Shown one piece after another: positions 8,389-16,667 of a stretch of 38,473 nt of DNA. The notes below the pieces were generated by a model. It made no database searches. It saw nothing but the letters and a program-made list of their open reading frames with translations, and was not told the origin of the DNA. Position 1 is the first letter of the stretch. Each line of letters begins with the position of its first letter. Position numbers and translations under genes: made by a program. Origin of the DNA: Candidatus Saccharimonadota bacterium (GTDB lineage Bacteria > Patescibacteriota > Saccharimonadia > Saccharimonadales > Saccharimonadaceae); contig JAFWIP010000006.1 of the NCBI GenBank assembly GCA_017514805.1, positions 123,976 through 162,448 of the forward strand. The letters run 5' to 3'.

Positions 8389-9486
8389 TTATCTCTCCTC
8401 TACTTTTGTTACTTTTGCTTTTATTTCTTGTCGCTTCGTCGTTATGTCAATCTCGGAGCCAACCACGACGTCACCGCGTACTAAGGCATAGCCTCGCTCT
8501 AATACGCGCTCAGGATTTAATTGCTCTAATATTTTGCATTGCGCGAGCACATCTTGCTTAAATAGCTCTATTTTACGTGCAATTTCCTGCCCAACGCGCA
8601 TTATTTCCGTACGATTCACCCCTGTTATTTCATCAATTTTCGTATTGAGCAAATTATTTATTCGTTTTACGTCCGCTCGAATATTTGCAGCAATCTCGCG
8701 ACGGTCATGTGTTAGCATTTGTGCTGCATTCGATGGCGTCGATGCTATCACGTCCGCCGCTAAATCGCACAAGCTCTCATCAACTTCATGGCCAATACCC
8801 GTAATTACCGGAATCTTCGATGCCGCAATCGCGCGCACTAAGGTCTCGTCATTAAAAACCATCAAATCATCCGCTGAGCCACCTCCACGAATCACCGCAA
8901 TCACGTCCACTTCGCCATGCTCATTAAAATAATTCAACGCACGAATAATCTGATCCGCAGCTACTACACCCTGCACTTGGGTATGCGCAGTCAAAACCGT
9001 CAAACCACCCCAACGTTCATTTAAAATCTTACAAAAATCCGCATAGCCTGCCGCCTGTGTGCTCGAAATAACGCCAATCTTCTGGATATTATCTGGGAGC
9101 GGACGTTTTTTTGCCTTATCAAAAAGACCTTCAGCTGTCAGCTTCTTTTTTAGCATCTCGAGAGACTTCTTTATACTACCCTCGCCTACCGGCGCAATCG
9201 CCTGGATAGTTAACGAAAACTTCCCCCAGTCCGTCAACTTCGGTATCGCCCGCACGCGTACGCGCATTCCGTCTTCAATTGGGAATCTCAATGCAAAGGA
9301 CATCATAAAGCATCCCACACTCGCCTTATCATCCTTCAGATCAAAGAATACGTACTTGTTTTGATTTATCTTAAAGCTCGATACCTCGCCCTCAACAATT
9401 ACCCCAGTAAAAGCCGTCTCCATTATCTGATTGCAGACCGCTTGAAAATCCGAGACCGAATATACTTGTTGTGGATTATTTTCCAT
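8389..9486 (-). CDS. xseA: Exodeoxyribonuclease VII large subunit
   Basis: The catalytic subunit of exonuclease VII, which degrades single-stranded DNA from both ends into oligonucleotides. The 365-aa protein has an N-terminal OB-fold (VYSVSDFQAVCNQIMETAFTG; VEGEVSSFKINQ; HxY-less FFDLKDD region), then the catalytic domain with IGVISSTQAAGYADF, VIRGGGSADDLMVFNDE and GIGHEVDESLCDLAADV..STPSNAA, all hallmarks of XseA. The C-terminal helical region that receives XseB is shorter than in E. coli (456 aa). The start overlaps the 3' end of the upstream membrane-protein gene by 11 bases. Confidence 0.95.
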   Translation of the reverse strand: MENNPQQVYSVSDFQAVCNQIMETAFTGVIVEGEVSSFKINQNKYVFFDLKDDKASVGCFMMSFALRFPIEDGMRVRVRAIPKLTDWGKFSLTIQAIAPVGEGSIKKSLEMLKKKLTAEGLFDKAKKRPLPDNIQKIGVISSTQAAGYADFCKILNERWGGLTVLTAHTQVQGVVAADQIIRALNYFNEHGEVDVIAVIRGGGSADDLMVFNDETLVRAIAASKIPVITGIGHEVDESLCDLAADVIASTPSNAAQMLTHDRREIAANIRADVKRINNLLNTKIDEITGVNRTEIMRVGQEIARKIELFKQDVLAQCKILEQLNPERVLERGYALVRGDVVVGSEIDITTKRQEIKAKVTKVEER

Positions 9487-10561
9487 TCTTATCAGCCTTG
9501 AACTTATCTTTACGACTCATCAAAGCTTGCTGATAAAAACCCCAACCGCTAACAATCGTGCCGAGAAGCACGCAAATACGCGTGACAATTACTGTAATCA
9601 CCGCAACCGAAGGATTGACGCCAGTTGCCACCATAATTAGCACCATTGCGCCTTCGTAGCCACCAAGACCACCAGGCGTGACCATTACTGTACCGACTAC
9701 ACTAGCTACGCCTTCAGCAATCATAATCTGCGGCAAAATCTCTGGGTGGCCAAGCGAACACGCAACAACCCAATAGGTAGCAAGCTCCAAGAATGAATAA
9801 AATGCGCCCCAAATCACTGGCTTCCAAAGGATCTTCTTATTCTTTTTCAATTCAAGATAATCGCCACGCAAATCGCCAAAGAAATTCGAAACGCTATTAT
9901 CCTTTAGATATTTGCGCTTCTTGCCACGCGTAATTTTGCGCACAATCCCATTCACGAACTTCGTTGCCTTCTCCGATAGCCAATCGATATTTTTCTGCTT
10001 TCGCACAATTAACCAAACCACCAAAATAACCGTTTGGATACCTAACGCAACTAATGCTGCAAGGCCAAGTGTCCAATGTTTGCCAGGAAGCACACAGCCA
10101 GCAATTAATACGACCAAAATCGCAATAAAAGTCTGTATAGTATTCGCTAAAGCACAAATACCATAGCGCAATACGTGAACGAAGCTAATCTGACCGGCCG
10201 TAATGCCTAAATCTTTCAAGCGCCATATAAGATAGGCCAATCCGCTCGCACCGCCGCTAGGAAGAGCATGATTCACAAAGTTAATCTCAAGTGAAATACG
10301 CGTTAGCTTTGCCTGTGTCATCTTAAAATTCTTGCGCTGTTTAAGAAATGCAAAATAAATCTGACCAGCCGCATAATACATCAAAATCTGCTCTGGAACC
10401 AACAATAAAAGAATCCAAGGATTTAAGTTCTGAAACGAATAGCAAAGCGCATCCCACATCGGCATCATTTCGCCATTTAATTCAACTTCACCAGAAAAAG
10501 CTTGGTAAGCGATAAACGCCACTAATACCAAGGTAATAACACTTAAAACCTTCTTTAACAT
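9476..10561 (-). CDS. LPG-synthase-TM/YbhN-like integral membrane protein
   Basis: A 361-aa protein with about eight hydrophobic segments. It contains the signatures of the lysylphosphatidylglycerol synthase transmembrane/UPF0104 (YbhN) family: INFVNHALPSGGASGLAYLI near residue 93 and TPGGLGGYEGAMVLIMVATG near residue 297. In MprF this domain moves lipids across the membrane. The synthase domain that aminoacylates the lipid is absent here, so a lipid-transport or flippase-like role is the most that can be said. It precedes xseA with an 11-base overlap. Its start is divergent from the methyltransferase gene, with back-to-back -10 boxes. Confidence 0.85.
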   Translation of the reverse strand: MLKKVLSVITLVLVAFIAYQAFSGEVELNGEMMPMWDALCYSFQNLNPWILLLLVPEQILMYYAAGQIYFAFLKQRKNFKMTQAKLTRISLEINFVNHALPSGGASGLAYLIWRLKDLGITAGQISFVHVLRYGICALANTIQTFIAILVVLIAGCVLPGKHWTLGLAALVALGIQTVILVVWLIVRKQKNIDWLSEKATKFVNGIVRKITRGKKRKYLKDNSVSNFFGDLRGDYLELKKNKKILWKPVIWGAFYSFLELATYWVVACSLGHPEILPQIMIAEGVASVVGTVMVTPGGLGGYEGAMVLIMVATGVNPSVAVITVIVTRICVLLGTIVSGWGFYQQALMSRKDKFKADKNGK

Positions 10562-10570
10562 AACTATTAA

Positions 10571-10576
10571 AGTATA
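10571..10576 (-). promoter_or_regulatory. -10 box (TATACT) of the YbhN-like gene
   Basis: TGaTATACT (extended -10) ends 9 bases before the ATG at 10561, divergent from the plus-strand promoter at 10598. Confidence 0.5.
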
Positions 10577-10597
10577 TCATTTTTATCATATTTTCGA

Positions 10598-10603
10598 TAT
10601 AAT
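10598..10603 (+). promoter_or_regulatory. -10 box (TATAAT) of the methyltransferase-rpmA unit
   Basis: TATAAT ends 8 bases before the ATG at 10612. No ribosome site fits between them, implying a leaderless transcript. Confidence 0.6.
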
Positions 10604-10611
10604 TTAAGGGT

Positions 10612-11727
10612 ATGCAATATCTTGTTGTTCTTGGTCGCGAAGCAAAAATATCTCTCGCCGAATTAGAGGCACTTTTTTCGTCTAGCAAGGTTAAACAAAT
10701 TGCGCCAACTCTCGCTATCGTCACCGCAAAATACGTTGACATTAATCGCCTCGGTGGCGCTCTAAAGGTCGCCAAAATCCTCGACGAATCTCCGCTCGAT
10801 TACCTTAGCCAACTTCCTGAAGGTAAAATTACGCTTGGAGTTAGTGATTATTCCCCTAAGGCTACTCAGAAATCCGCCTGGACACTCGCCCTTAAATACA
10901 AGAACCTCCTCAAGCGCCATGGCCGCAACGTCCGCCTTATTCCTGGCAAATCCGCCACCATCTCCACTGCTACCGCCCATCATAACCAACTTGGCGAGAA
11001 GCTTAATCATATCGAAATCATCAAGTTTGGCGACCAATTCGCCACTTCTGTAGGGACCCAAAATATTACTTCTTACGCCAAACGCGATCAAGCTCGCCCC
11101 GCTCGCGATGCTTTTGTCGGCATGCTTCCGCCAAAACTCGCACAAATTCTCATTAATCTCGCCACTGGTGGCGCCGAAAAAGGTCGCCTTCTCGATCCGT
11201 TCTGCGGCACCGGCGTCGTACTTCAAGAAGCCTCACTTATGGGTTACCAAGTCTATGGCACTGATCTGTCAGATAAGATGATAAAGTATTCTGAGCGTAA
11301 TCTATCTTGGCTCGCTGGACGTTATTCCGAAATCAGCGAAAAACCACTGCTCGAAGAAGGCGACGCTACTACTCATCAATGGAAACCTTCCCCTGATTTT
11401 GTTGCTAGCGAGATCTATCTCGGCCATCCAATGTCGCAGCCACCAGTTGAGATAAAATTCCGCACCGAAAAAGAATCCGCCGAAGCACTTCTGTCTAGTT
11501 TTCTTAAGAATATTGGCAACCAAATTGACTCGGGCGCAACTTTAGCACTTGCTATTCCCGCCTGGCTCCGCCCAAACGGCAAATATTCCGGCCTCGATAT
11601 TATTGACAGATTAGATGACCTCGGGTATAATTTAACAAAGTATCGATACGCGACTTATGACGACCTCTTGTATTATAGAGAGGGCCAGATCGTTGCGCGT
11701 CAAATAATAGTATTAAGGAAAAAGTAA
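10612..11727 (+). CDS. Trm11/RlmL-like RNA (guanine-N2) methyltransferase family protein
   Basis: A 371-aa protein with an N-terminal RNA-binding-like region (about 1-170; MQYLVVLGREAKISLAELEA resembles the start of Trm11/archaeal TrmG10) and a Rossmann SAM-binding domain. Motif I is LLDPFCGTGVVLQEA (about 197-211) and motif II is YGTDLSDKMI. Family members usually have (D/N)PP(Y/F) as catalytic motif IV. The corresponding stretch here reads ASEIYLGHPMSQPP, so activity or specificity may differ. Its own leaderless-type promoter lies upstream, and rpmA follows three bases after the stop, so the two form an operon of translation-related genes. Confidence 0.8.
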   Translation: MQYLVVLGREAKISLAELEALFSSSKVKQIAPTLAIVTAKYVDINRLGGALKVAKILDESPLDYLSQLPEGKITLGVSDYSPKATQKSAWTLALKYKNLLKRHGRNVRLIPGKSATISTATAHHNQLGEKLNHIEIIKFGDQFATSVGTQNITSYAKRDQARPARDAFVGMLPPKLAQILINLATGGAEKGRLLDPFCGTGVVLQEASLMGYQVYGTDLSDKMIKYSERNLSWLAGRYSEISEKPLLEEGDATTHQWKPSPDFVASEIYLGHPMSQPPVEIKFRTEKESAEALLSSFLKNIGNQIDSGATLALAIPAWLRPNGKYSGLDIIDRLDDLGYNLTKYRYATYDDLLYYREGQIVARQIIVLRKK

Positions 11728-11730
11728 AGT

Positions 11731-12009
11731 ATGTCACATGTCAAAGCTGGTGGTACCAGTAAAAACATCCACAACAATGCTGGCCAACGCCTCGGCGTTA
11801 AGCGCTTTGGTGGCCAAACTGTCAAAACCGGCGAAGTTCTCGTCCGCCAAACTGGCGCAACCAAAATCGCTGGCCCTGGCACTTTCATGAGCCGCAACTT
11901 TACGATTCATGCCGCTATTGATGGCAAGGTTGTATTCGTAAAGACCAAGAAGAGCCACTTCTCCGGCAAGAGCGTTCGCCGCACTCGCGTCGAAGTTCAC
12001 GCCGCTTAA
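11731..12009 (+). CDS. rpmA: Ribosomal protein bL27
   Basis: A 92-aa protein with the bL27 core RLGVKRFGGQTVKTGEVLVRQTG and the N-terminal KAGGTSKN segment whose tail reaches the peptidyl-transferase centre in the 50S subunit. Slightly longer than the usual 85 aa. It starts three bases after the methyltransferase stop, with an AAGGA-type ribosome site in that gene's end. Unlike in most bacteria it is not next to rplU, which here lies 4.7 kb away on the opposite strand. Confidence 0.96.
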   Translation: MSHVKAGGTSKNIHNNAGQRLGVKRFGGQTVKTGEVLVRQTGATKIAGPGTFMSRNFTIHAAIDGKVVFVKTKKSHFSGKSVRRTRVEVHAA

Positions 12010-12022
12010 GTAAAGCATTCAA

Positions 12023-12050
12023 AAAAATATCCTCTTTCGAGGATATTTTT
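12023..12050 (+). terminator. Bidirectional terminator between rpmA and the EEP gene
   Basis: A 12-bp perfect stem AAAAATATCCTC/GAGGATATTTTT with loop TTTC. It ends rpmA on the plus strand and abuts the stop codon of the convergent EEP gene. Confidence 0.88.
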
Positions 12051-12793
12051 TATATTTCAATCTCAACGCTTACAGCCGCGTGATCTGATACTAATTCTTT
12101 ATGTACTTCAAAATTCGACCACTTTATCCCGTCAGATATCAGGATATGATCACAGGCAACATCTTTTACAAACTTAAGGTTCATTAAAGTTTGCTTCGTG
12201 CCCGTCTCTACTGTCAAATCAGTCAAGAAGTCTAGCTCACGCATAGCCGGAGATTCTGCGATAATATTCAAATCGCCGCACATCAAAATCGGGCCTTTTT
12301 CATCGCGGATCATATCCGCCGTCTCACGCATGCAGCGCACCGTCTCCTCATTGCCGAATGGATCAGGCATCCAATATCCATGATACGTCAATACCGTCAA
12401 ACCATTAACAAGTTTAACTTTTAGCGCATAATAACCCTGATCGTCGGCTGCTCCATTCTTGTTATCAAATTCCATCTTGCCACTATACTCACCGGCAATA
12501 TGTTTCTTTTCGACAGATTCAATCGGATAACGACTCAAAATAACATTCCCCTGTTCCATCGTCGCTTTACCACCCATTAAATCTATCCCCCAATTCGAAA
12601 CACGCGCATCATATTCCAACCCAGACGCCACCTTCAAATCCTCAACTGTATCTACAAAATGCCCCAGAAAATCATCCGCCTCGCTCCAGACTGCTTCTTG
12701 TAGGCAAACAATATCGTAATCGTGCTCTTTTAAGAATCGCGTTAGTGCGCCCTTCATCCTCCCCGTCCAAACATTCAACTGTAAAATCTTCAT
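12050..12793 (-). CDS. Endonuclease/exonuclease/phosphatase (EEP) family hydrolase
   Basis: A 247-aa metal-dependent hydrolase of the DNase I/exonuclease III/sphingomyelinase superfamily. Visible motifs: MKILQLNVWTG (strand 1 with Asn), VCLQEAVWS (metal-binding Glu), LTYHGYWMPD, MCGDLNI (catalytic Asp/Asn) and a C-terminal SDHAAVSVEI (catalytic Asp-His). The substrate cannot be told. I chose the ATG at 12793 over 12811 because TATAAT ends 6 bases before it, placing transcription start at that codon, and because the family fold begins at MKIL. It lies downstream of holA. Confidence 0.85.
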   Translation of the reverse strand: MKILQLNVWTGRMKGALTRFLKEHDYDIVCLQEAVWSEADDFLGHFVDTVEDLKVASGLEYDARVSNWGIDLMGGKATMEQGNVILSRYPIESVEKKHIAGEYSGKMEFDNKNGAADDQGYYALKVKLVNGLTVLTYHGYWMPDPFGNEETVRCMRETADMIRDEKGPILMCGDLNIIAESPAMRELDFLTDLTVETGTKQTLMNLKFVKDVACDHILISDGIKWSNFEVHKELVSDHAAVSVEIEI

Positions 12794-12799
12794 GCTTAT

Positions 12800-12805
12800 A
12801 TTATA
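12800..12805 (-). promoter_or_regulatory. -10 box (TATAAT), leaderless promoter
   Basis: TATAAT ends 6 bases before the ATG at 12793. It rules out the in-frame ATG at 12811, which lies upstream of the box. Confidence 0.6.
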
Positions 12806-12811
12806 CGCCAA

Positions 12812-13426
12812 TTACTTACGCGAAATCTTCAAGAGCGCCGCTTTTACAATCGTCCACGGCTCAAGACCGGTCGTCTTCATGTCTAGATCGGCTTGCGCAA
12901 GAATTTTAATCGCTCCCGCCGCGCGCGAATTATTATATTGCAACTTTTTTATCGCCATTGTCGTCATAAGACCCATAAAACTATATGGATCATTCGTAAC
13001 CTCTATTTTTTCAACCATCTCAACCGCCTTTTTACCATCTCCGCGAAAAGCTGTATCGAAAATATCGAATACTAATTTTTTATTCGGATCTTCCGCCATT
13101 TTAAATTCTTTGAGCTCAATATATTTATTTTTACTCAAAGTTTTATACGTAGCTGAACGCTTGTCTAATTTTGTCTCCCAAATCACAATATGATGCGGAC
13201 AAGCTTCAATATATTCCGGGAAAATCTCCCAACATTCCTTATTCTCAGATAAATCTTTTATTAGAATTGATCGAGTCTCGCCAAAAAGTGACGTTCCTAG
13301 AAACACAGATGGCATATCGTCGCGCTGAAGCCTTTCCGATTCTATTACCTCATAATCGTCACCCAGCTGCTGTTTTATAACCTTCTGCGCCATTACACGA
13401 TTATCGCCATAAAAAATCCGTATCAT
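12812..13426 (-). CDS. holA: DNA polymerase III delta-like clamp loader subunit
   Basis: A 204-aa protein starting MIRIFYGDNRVM. It has MPSVFLGTSLFGETRSILIKDL and SKNKYIELKEF, matching HolA, the subunit that opens the sliding clamp. It is much shorter than the usual 330-340 aa, ending soon after AAGAIKILAQADLDMKTTG..W, the normally near-terminal helix, so the middle is compacted. The start at 13426 forms an ATGA overlap with mutM and has GGAGG at 9-base spacing. Upstream starts (13435 and 13510) would read into mutM with no family sequence. It sits between mutM and the EEP gene in a repair/replication cluster. Confidence 0.8.
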   Translation of the reverse strand: MIRIFYGDNRVMAQKVIKQQLGDDYEVIESERLQRDDMPSVFLGTSLFGETRSILIKDLSENKECWEIFPEYIEACPHHIVIWETKLDKRSATYKTLSKNKYIELKEFKMAEDPNKKLVFDIFDTAFRGDGKKAVEMVEKIEVTNDPYSFMGLMTTMAIKKLQYNNSRAAGAIKILAQADLDMKTTGLEPWTIVKAALLKISRK

Positions 13427-14271
13427 TTCTGACATCCTCCACAGTAATGCGTACCACGACCCGCCGTGCGAGTTTTTAATATTTCGCCACCGCAGCGAGG
13501 ACACTCGCATCCCTCTCGTCGAAACACCTGCGCAAATTTCTCGAGATAATTTCCTTTAGTGCCATCCGCTCGAACATAGTCTTTCATCGTCGAGCCACCA
13601 CTATCAATTGACGCTTGCATCACACGACAAAGCCCCTCAAGTAGCTTATCTGCATCTTCTTTTCCTAAATCTCCGCACTTCCGCCACGGCAAAATCCCCG
13701 CATAGAAACAGCCTTCATCTGCGTAAATGTTGCCCACCCCTGCTATATTATGCTGATCGAGAATAACCGCCTTCACCGGCGCATTCTTATGCCGCCCAAG
13801 CATTACATAGAAATCATTAGCCTTCATTTCCCACGGCTCAGGCCCAAGTTTATTTAAAAACTCATCCGTTGCTAAGTCCAACTCGTCCATTACTTTCCAA
13901 AAACCAAACTTGCGCAAATCATTAAAATAGAGATGTGAGCCGTCGTCGAGATCGATATATATCCGCGTAAAACGACCCGGCATATTCTCTGTAAATTCTC
14001 TACCAGGATGCCCCGCCGCGAAACGCTCTAAACCGTCATGAATCATTTGTCCAGTCATCCTAAGATGTACCATAATCGTCAGTTTATCGTCTAGCCCAAT
14101 CAATAGCGCTTTTCCACGTCGGCGAACATTTACAATCGTCTTCCCCACAATTAATTCCGGTTTACCGCGAAAACTTTTATCGCACAAAATATTAACCTTC
14201 ATTATTCGACGACCGACAATACACTTCTCAAGTCCACGCTTGATAGTTTCTACTTCTGGCAACTCCGGCAT
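13423..14271 (-). CDS. mutM: Formamidopyrimidine-DNA glycosylase
   Basis: Excises 8-oxoguanine and ring-opened purines and cuts the abasic site. The 282-aa protein begins MPELPEVETIKRGLE, with the catalytic Pro2 and Glu3 exposed after Met removal. It also shows the RGKALLIGLDD segment with the conserved Lys, the H2TH region (AVILDQHNIAGVGNIYADE), and a C-terminal zinc finger with four cysteines (CPRCGG..RGTHYCGGCQ) including the DNA-binding Arg. Full length. A TATAAT lies 6 bases before the ATG, and the stop overlaps holA (ATGA). Confidence 0.96.
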   Translation of the reverse strand: MPELPEVETIKRGLEKCIVGRRIMKVNILCDKSFRGKPELIVGKTIVNVRRRGKALLIGLDDKLTIMVHLRMTGQMIHDGLERFAAGHPGREFTENMPGRFTRIYIDLDDGSHLYFNDLRKFGFWKVMDELDLATDEFLNKLGPEPWEMKANDFYVMLGRHKNAPVKAVILDQHNIAGVGNIYADEGCFYAGILPWRKCGDLGKEDADKLLEGLCRVMQASIDSGGSTMKDYVRADGTKGNYLEKFAQVFRREGCECPRCGGEILKTRTAGRGTHYCGGCQK

Positions 14272-14273
14272 AT

Positions 14274-15074
14274 CTATATTATAAACAAGAAATAGAACGC
14301 GATGCCATTTTTAATCATATGGAGCAAAACGCCACCCCAAATCGTGCCGGTCAGCTCGCGCATCACACACATCCCAATGCTCATCGCGAACACCGTCACG
14401 CCCACATTCCATTGACCATGCATGATGCCGAATAAAACTGAGGTAATTAAGATTGCGGGTACTGCCGGCATCCGGAAACGCAGCTTGCCATAAAGCCAAC
14501 CGCGAAAAATTATCTCCTCACAAATCGGAGCCAAGACCACTAAGCAACTAAATGCCAGCAAGAAGTCGCCTATCTTATATAAAGAACCTCTATCATAGCC
14601 AACTTGCTGAACTTGCTGCCAATCAATACTCGGGAACAAAGCCATCATCACAGCCGTTAATGCCATTGATAATACGACTGTAACGACAAACCCAATCGGC
14701 GCAAGTAGCAGATCTGTCCAGGTCGGCAAACCGCGCAAACCTAATTCCTCGCGCGTTGTCTTTTGCTTCACTAACTTCCAAGGTATAAAAATAATCGCCA
14801 GTAAAGCAATCGCATAAACCACCACCTGATAAACCGCGCTGCCAACATTGCTCAATAAAAAATCCGCAGGAATCATCTTAACAAATAGAAAGGAGATCCC
14901 CCATTCAACCGCAAACAGCACTAAGCCAACCCACGCCGCCAAGCCGACGCCAAACAAAGCGACGAAGAATGCTCGCCACCCCTTGCTCTTTTGCGATTGC
15001 TTCTTCATTTTGGCAACAAAATCAGAAATGCGCCCTTTTAATGACTTTAAGCCCACGGCCTCTTTTTTAGCCAT
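14274..15074 (-). CDS. CPBP-family intramembrane metalloprotease
   Basis: A 266-aa polytopic protein of the CAAX-protease/bacteriocin-processing (CPBP, Abi) family. The three catalytic motifs are visible: E186-E187-IIF-R191, FGIMH219, and H252-MIK-N256. A basic cytoplasmic N terminus (residues 1-33) precedes about seven hydrophobic segments. Family members cleave membrane substrates or process peptides; the substrate here is unknown. It overlaps the end of rseP by 8 bases, so two intramembrane proteases are encoded together. Confidence 0.88.
   Translation of the reverse strand: MAKKEAVGLKSLKGRISDFVAKMKKQSQKSKGWRAFFVALFGVGLAAWVGLVLFAVEWGISFLFVKMIPADFLLSNVGSAVYQVVVYAIALLAIIFIPWKLVKQKTTREELGLRGLPTWTDLLLAPIGFVVTVVLSMALTAVMMALFPSIDWQQVQQVGYDRGSLYKIGDFLLAFSCLVVLAPICEEIIFRGWLYGKLRFRMPAVPAILITSVLFGIMHGQWNVGVTVFAMSIGMCVMRELTGTIWGGVLLHMIKNGIAFYFLFII
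14278..14283 (-). promoter_or_regulatory. -10 box (TATAAT) of mutM
   Basis: TATAAT lies within the 3' end of the CPBP protease gene and ends 6 bases before the mutM ATG. Confidence 0.6.
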
Positions 15075-16317
15075 TACTAATCATCCTCATGATATCTATT
15101 ACGGTAACCACCGCAACGATAATTAACAAAACCATAAAGGCTCTGCTAACGATCTTTTCTTCCTTCTCTTTCGTCAGCTTCTTTTTTCTTAATTTGTATA
15201 TCAAGATCAATAGCCAACGACCGCCATCAAGAGCTGGAATTGGAAGCACGTTCATACATGCGAGCGAAATCGAGATAAGCGCCGTAAAGAATAGTAAGTT
15301 GCCTATGCCGCTAGACATCATATTTGGGAATAGCACCCCGATAATCCCGACTGGACCACTGACAGAATCGCCTGCCGCCTTCACTGCTTGCGCGCCGCTT
15401 TCGCGCGCTCCTTGATCAAAGAAGTTCAATTGTTGAACTACGCCAGAGACAAGATTCCAAAGCAGCTGACCAACCCCCTTAAATGTCTCGCCAGTAATCT
15501 GAACCATCGTCCCAAAACCAACGATTGGCGCACTCCAACTACTCCGATAAACCGCATTACCAGATATCCCGGCACCAAGAATATAATCTGCGTCACTACT
15601 ATTCAATACTATTTCTGTCGTGCTTGTATTACCTTCACGGTCATATGTCATATATACCGTCTGACCCGCGTATTTCGCGTCAAAAGCGAGCAAATCGTCC
15701 GGAACGCTTATGATTGCGCGTTCGCCCTTTGGCGCATCACAGGCGCCATCCTTGCAGCCCAGAAAGCGCATTTGGCGCACTATATCACCCTTCTGCAAGC
15801 CGGCTTTAGCTGCCGGGCTCTCTTCTACAATCTCACCAACCGTTACCGGCGTAGTTACGACTACTTCCGTATCTTCCGGAATCTCAAACTGCCCCTCTAG
15901 AAAATGTGGCATACCAATCCAAGCAAGGATTGTTAGAATCACAAAAGCCATCAACCAGTTCATCGCCACACCGGCAAACAGAATCTTCGTCTTCCCCCAG
16001 AAAGATGCCGCGCCAAAACTACCTTTGCGTCTATCCGCATCACTCTCGCCCTTCATTTGGCAAAAGCCGCCAATCGGCAACCAGTTCAACGAAAAGATTA
16101 AGCCCTCTCCTGGAGGATTATCCCATTCCGACTTCTTTAGACGGCGCCACTTGCCATTCACCTTGCGCCAAGCAAGTGCTCGCGGCGGGAAACAAATCCC
16201 GAACTCCTCAACAGTAACGCCATTGCGTCGCGCCGCGATAAAATGCCCAAACTCATGCCCGGTTACGAGCAACATTAAGATTAATAAGCCAACAATAATT
16301 CCAATTACCACACTCAT
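15067..16317 (-). CDS. rseP: RseP-type site-2 zinc metalloprotease
   Basis: A 416-aa M50 protease performing regulated intramembrane proteolysis. The zinc motif H21EFGH25 lies in the first membrane helix; a PDZ domain follows (about 148-190, GEIVEESPAAKAGLQKGDIV); the second zinc-binding segment NVLPIPALDGGRWL lies near residue 370; C-terminal helices complete the fold. A soluble insert precedes the PDZ (RKVNGKWRRLKKSEWDNPPG). In other bacteria RseP cleaves anti-sigma factors or signal peptides. No anti-sigma gene is visible nearby. The -10 TATTAT ends 9 bases before the ATG. Confidence 0.93.
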   Translation of the reverse strand: MSVVIGIIVGLLILMLLVTGHEFGHFIAARRNGVTVEEFGICFPPRALAWRKVNGKWRRLKKSEWDNPPGEGLIFSLNWLPIGGFCQMKGESDADRRKGSFGAASFWGKTKILFAGVAMNWLMAFVILTILAWIGMPHFLEGQFEIPEDTEVVVTTPVTVGEIVEESPAAKAGLQKGDIVRQMRFLGCKDGACDAPKGERAIISVPDDLLAFDAKYAGQTVYMTYDREGNTSTTEIVLNSSDADYILGAGISGNAVYRSSWSAPIVGFGTMVQITGETFKGVGQLLWNLVSGVVQQLNFFDQGARESGAQAVKAAGDSVSGPVGIIGVLFPNMMSSGIGNLLFFTALISISLACMNVLPIPALDGGRWLLILIYKLRKKKLTKEKEEKIVSRAFMVLLIIVAVVTVIDIMRMISNG

Positions 16318-16326
16318 ACTTATTTA

Positions 16327-16332
16327 ATAATA
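16327..16332 (-). promoter_or_regulatory. -10 box (TATTAT) of rseP
   Basis: TATTAT ends 9 bases before the rseP ATG. A divergent TATAAT for the plus-strand gene lies 30 bases away. Confidence 0.45.
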
Positions 16333-16361
16333 GCACAAGCGCGAAAGTCTGCTCAATATGC

Positions 16362-16367
16362 TATAAT
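16362..16367 (+). promoter_or_regulatory. -10 box (TATAAT), leaderless promoter
   Basis: TGcTATAAT (extended -10) ends 6 bases before the ATG at 16374. The other ATG (16368) touches the box itself and would lie upstream of the transcription start. Confidence 0.6.
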
Positions 16368-16373
16368 ATGCGC

Positions 16374-16616
16374 ATGCAATGGACATTTAGTTGGGCATGG
16401 TTTTTCGGTGGTATTGCCGTCGTAATCGTAGGCCTCTTAATCATCAAATTCCACCGCGCAGTCGCAGACAATCTCGCCAGCGGCGTCCAGAGTTACGACA
16501 AAGTCAAACTCTTTGGCATCGGCGCAATCGTTCTCGGTTTCATTTTTATGAGCAACCTTCACTCGCTACTGCTCTACTTCATCTTCCATATCCTCATGCC
16601 GAATCAATTTCCTTAA
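16374..16616 (+). CDS. Small two-helix membrane protein
   Basis: An 80-aa protein (MQWTFSWAWF start) with hydrophobic segments at about 8-25 (AWFFGGIAVVIVGLLII) and 47-72 (FGIGAIVLGFIFMSNLHSLLLYFIF) joined by a short basic/polar loop. No family recognised. The start at 16374 rather than 16368 is chosen from the position of the TATAAT. It is transcribed alone, between rseP and a bidirectional terminator. Confidence 0.7.
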   Translation: MQWTFSWAWFFGGIAVVIVGLLIIKFHRAVADNLASGVQSYDKVKLFGIGAIVLGFIFMSNLHSLLLYFIFHILMPNQFP

Positions 16617-16630
16617 GAAACGAATACAAC

Positions 16631-16660
16631 AAAAAACACCTCTTCAAAGAGGTGTTTTTT
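16631..16660 (+). terminator. Bidirectional terminator
   Basis: A 12-bp perfect stem AAAAAACACCTC/GAGGTGTTTTTT with loop TTCAAA lies between the convergent 80-aa membrane protein gene and rplU. Confidence 0.9.
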
Positions 16661-16667
16661 GTAGAGA

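Noticed and set aside
9476-10561. Full MprF-type lipid aminoacylation enzyme
   Set aside because: Only the membrane domain is present; the cytosolic synthase domain is absent.
13427-13510. 28-residue extension of HolA
   Set aside because: It reads through the mutM zinc-finger region in another frame; GGAGG spacing and the ATGA overlap favour 13426.
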